Positions 5,371-6,777 of a stretch of 6,777 nt of DNA are shown here, in pieces. Where the stretch lies: the NCBI GenBank assembly GCA_038562555.1, contig JBCFBK010000097.1, forward strand, positions 1 to 6,777, written 5' to 3'. Within the stretch, counting starts at the first letter, position 1. Every line of letters starts with the position of its first letter. The translations under genes were made by a program, and so were the position numbers. The notes beneath the pieces were generated by a model. It saw nothing but the letters and a program-made list of their open reading frames with translations, made no database searches and was not told where the DNA came from. This DNA comes from JBCFBK01 sp038562555 (GTDB taxonomy: Bacteria > Bacteroidota > Bacteroidia > Bacteroidales > Prolixibacteraceae).

Positions 5371-6777
5371 CTTTCTCCTTTTTAAACAGTTTTTCCAAGA
5401 TTTCCAAGGCTGCCTTATTTTGCTTTTTGAGGTCTTCCTTATCTAATCTTTTAGTTTTAAATTCTTCAAGATTACTAATGCCTTCCAGAAATTTGGTATA
5501 CATCGGGTCTTTGAATGTATACGTAAAGCCCAACGAATTAATCTCAATAAACAATTCTCTCAGTCTTATTTTATCAGCCTCGACTAACTCACCAAGAGAT
5601 TGTTTATAGATTAAAGCATTTCTTTCATCAAGCAGATCCTGAGTAGGTCCGTCCAATGTTGTAGGAAGACCAAATAATTCGCTGGTCAATATACCGGCCA
5701 CACCAAGGCCCCTGGGGTCAATCTCAGACGGTTCCGCAGTTACCTTTGTTTTACCATCGACATTTTTTGATCGGAATACTCTGATTTGCTCTTTTATCAG
5801 TCCTCCAATAACTAAGGGGTCATGTGTGTTGATCAGGACTTGCGTGGTTTCGTCTCTACCTACATATTCCCTGAAATAATCCAAATATTTCCATTTCCAT
5901 AAGGGGTTTAAATGTGTATCAGGTTCATCAAGTAGAATGAGTGATTCTTTGTCCTTAATGAAACGTAACATACCCAATACGGTCAATAATTGCTGCTCGC
6001 CCTCACTCATTTCCGAAAAGGGTATTTTAACACCAGCCGTGACTTTTTCTACCCGGACTTTCACATCTTCAAGCAGATCTGAAATATGAATACTTTCTAA
6101 AGCATTAAATAACTGCGTACTATTGGAATAATATTTTTTTGCAAGCTCTGACAAACGCATTTTGTCCTGTACAAACAGATATAGTCTTTCTTGTGATTGC
6201 GAGCTTTTATAACTTACCGGCACGTTTTCAGTACTGTATATGGGAGCCAGCGCAAATTCCCACAATTGATCAAGGAATGACCTTACAAACCCATCGGAAC
6301 TCCAAAACATTTCTTTTTCTGAACTCACCTTGCTCCAAACCGGTTTTCTTAGTACCAATAAAAGCGAATTCAAATCTGTAATACCCAACTCGTTCTTTAG
6401 GAAGTCTAATGTTTTTTCTTTCCCCTGATCAAAGACAAAAAAGGAAAGAAAAGCAAACTTGGAATGAATATTCTGAACCAGGAAGATCCTGCGAAGTTTA
6501 TTGACTTTTGTACCTTTTGCTTCGGGTTTAATGATATCCAAATAATAGTTTCGCTGATGTTCAATATAAACATTCTGCATTCTATCACTGGTGCCGGAAT
6601 AATAGATGAAAATATGGTTGGGCAAATATTCGTCCTTTTTCCGCTCAAATTCAGTTCGTGAAAGAACGATCGGTGTAGTCCACTCATTATTATCAAACTT
6701 GGTCAAAGCGTTAAATTCATACTTTCCATTGAGGGATTTAATGTTTATTTTTTTGCTTTTACAAGTATAAGTGATGT
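5357..6777 (-). CDS. Restriction-system-associated / PtuA-like AAA (ABC-type) ATPase, N-terminus missing
   Basis: C-terminal part of an ABC/OLD-type ATPase, probably the sensor or gate for the neighbouring nuclease. Counting from the TTG at 6704-6706: an insertion-rich region at 1-225, an ABC signature-like MSEGEQQLL (233-241), Walker B with the catalytic glutamate in LILLDEPDTHLNP (256-268), and the H-loop NTHD (293-296). GVAGILTSELFGL (335-347) follows, then a charged helical tail. No Walker A is present. The frame stays open through 24 further codons to base 6777 (reading ...KINIKSLNGKYEFNA before the TTG). The TTG is therefore almost certainly an internal leucine codon, and the start and Walker A lie right of the window. 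The stop (5357-5359) lies inside the HNH gene. ATPases of this kind occur beside restriction systems and in Septu-type pairs; which family it belongs to needs the missing part. Confidence 0.85.
   Translation of the reverse strand, partial: ITYTCKSKKINIKSLNGKYEFNALTKFDNNEWTTPIVLSRTEFERKKDEYLPNHIFIYYSGTSDRMQNVYIEHQRNYYLDIIKPEAKGTKVNKLRRIFLVQNIHSKFAFLSFFVFDQGKEKTLDFLKNELGITDLNSLLLVLRKPVWSKVSSEKEMFWSSDGFVRSFLDQLWEFALAPIYSTENVPVSYKSSQSQERLYLFVQDKMRLSELAKKYYSNSTQLFNALESIHISDLLEDVKVRVEKVTAGVKIPFSEMSEGEQQLLTVLGMLRFIKDKESLILLDEPDTHLNPLWKWKYLDYFREYVGRDETTQVLINTHDPLVIGGLIKEQIRVFRSKNVDGKTKVTAEPSEIDPRGLGVAGILTSELFGLPTTLDGPTQDLLDERNALIYKQSLGELVEADKIRLRELFIEINSLGFTYTFKDPMYTKFLEGISNLEEFKTKRLDKEDLKKQNKAALEILEKLFKKEKDDLH
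5375..5380 (-). promoter_or_regulatory. Shine-Dalgarno for the HNH gene, inside the ATPase gene
   Basis: AAGGAG on the minus strand, four bases before the ATG at 5368-5370 and within the last codons of the ATPase gene. It is the only strong ribosome-binding site seen in the window. It fixes the HNH start and suggests a set ratio of ATPase to nuclease by coupled translation. Confidence 0.75.

Noticed and set aside
6139..6661. Short plus-strand frames (80 and 65 codons) opposite the ATPase.
   Set aside because: They are antisense to the coding frame of the ATPase and show no domain or start signal of their own.
1..6777. CRISPR array, insertion sequence or transposase.
   Set aside because: No spaced direct repeats of CRISPR size and no recombinase or transposase coding sequence were seen on either strand.

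Overview
The window reads as bacterial chromosome. A member of the Bacteroidota is the best guess: AT-leaning sequence, two of the three visible internal starts lack a clear Shine-Dalgarno, and there is a Cache-HAMP-SpoIIE phosphatase. That assignment is inference only. Two blocks of genes converge on a short intergenic region at about 2874-3051.

Left block, plus strand, 1-2873: a periplasmic substrate-binding protein of the NMT1/THI5 type, cut by the left window edge, is followed after 17 bases by a membrane sensor with an extracytoplasmic Cache-like domain, HAMP linker and SpoIIE/PP2C phosphatase domain. The close pairing suggests a transport or sensing module that controls a partner-switching pathway; no kinase, STAS protein or permease is in view. 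A 12-bp perfect-stem terminator with T tracts on both sides closes this block and could also serve the opposing operon.

Right block, minus strand, 6777-3052 (transcribed right to left): an ABC/AAA-type ATPase lacking its N-terminus at the window edge, then an HNH-type nuclease that overlaps it by 14 bases, then a type I N6-adenine methyltransferase subunit (HsdM) 18 bases further on. The ATPase plus HNH pair resembles the PtuA/PtuB logic of Septu anti-phage systems and the AAA ATPases known next to restriction systems. Here it appears to share an operon with a type I methylase. No specificity (HsdS) or restriction (HsdR) subunit is present; they would have to lie to the right of the window or be absent.

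Between the blocks, the minus strand at 2921-2960 resembles the 3' part of a serine-type tRNA (variable arm, T arm, acceptor) with a 5-base interruption. Repeated TGATTA hexamers and an 8-bp inverted repeat lie between it and hsdM. This is where a tRNA-derived attachment site would be expected if the defence genes form an integrated island, with the intact tRNA beyond the right edge. The idea is testable but unproven. The defence block also looks poorer in G+C than the left block.
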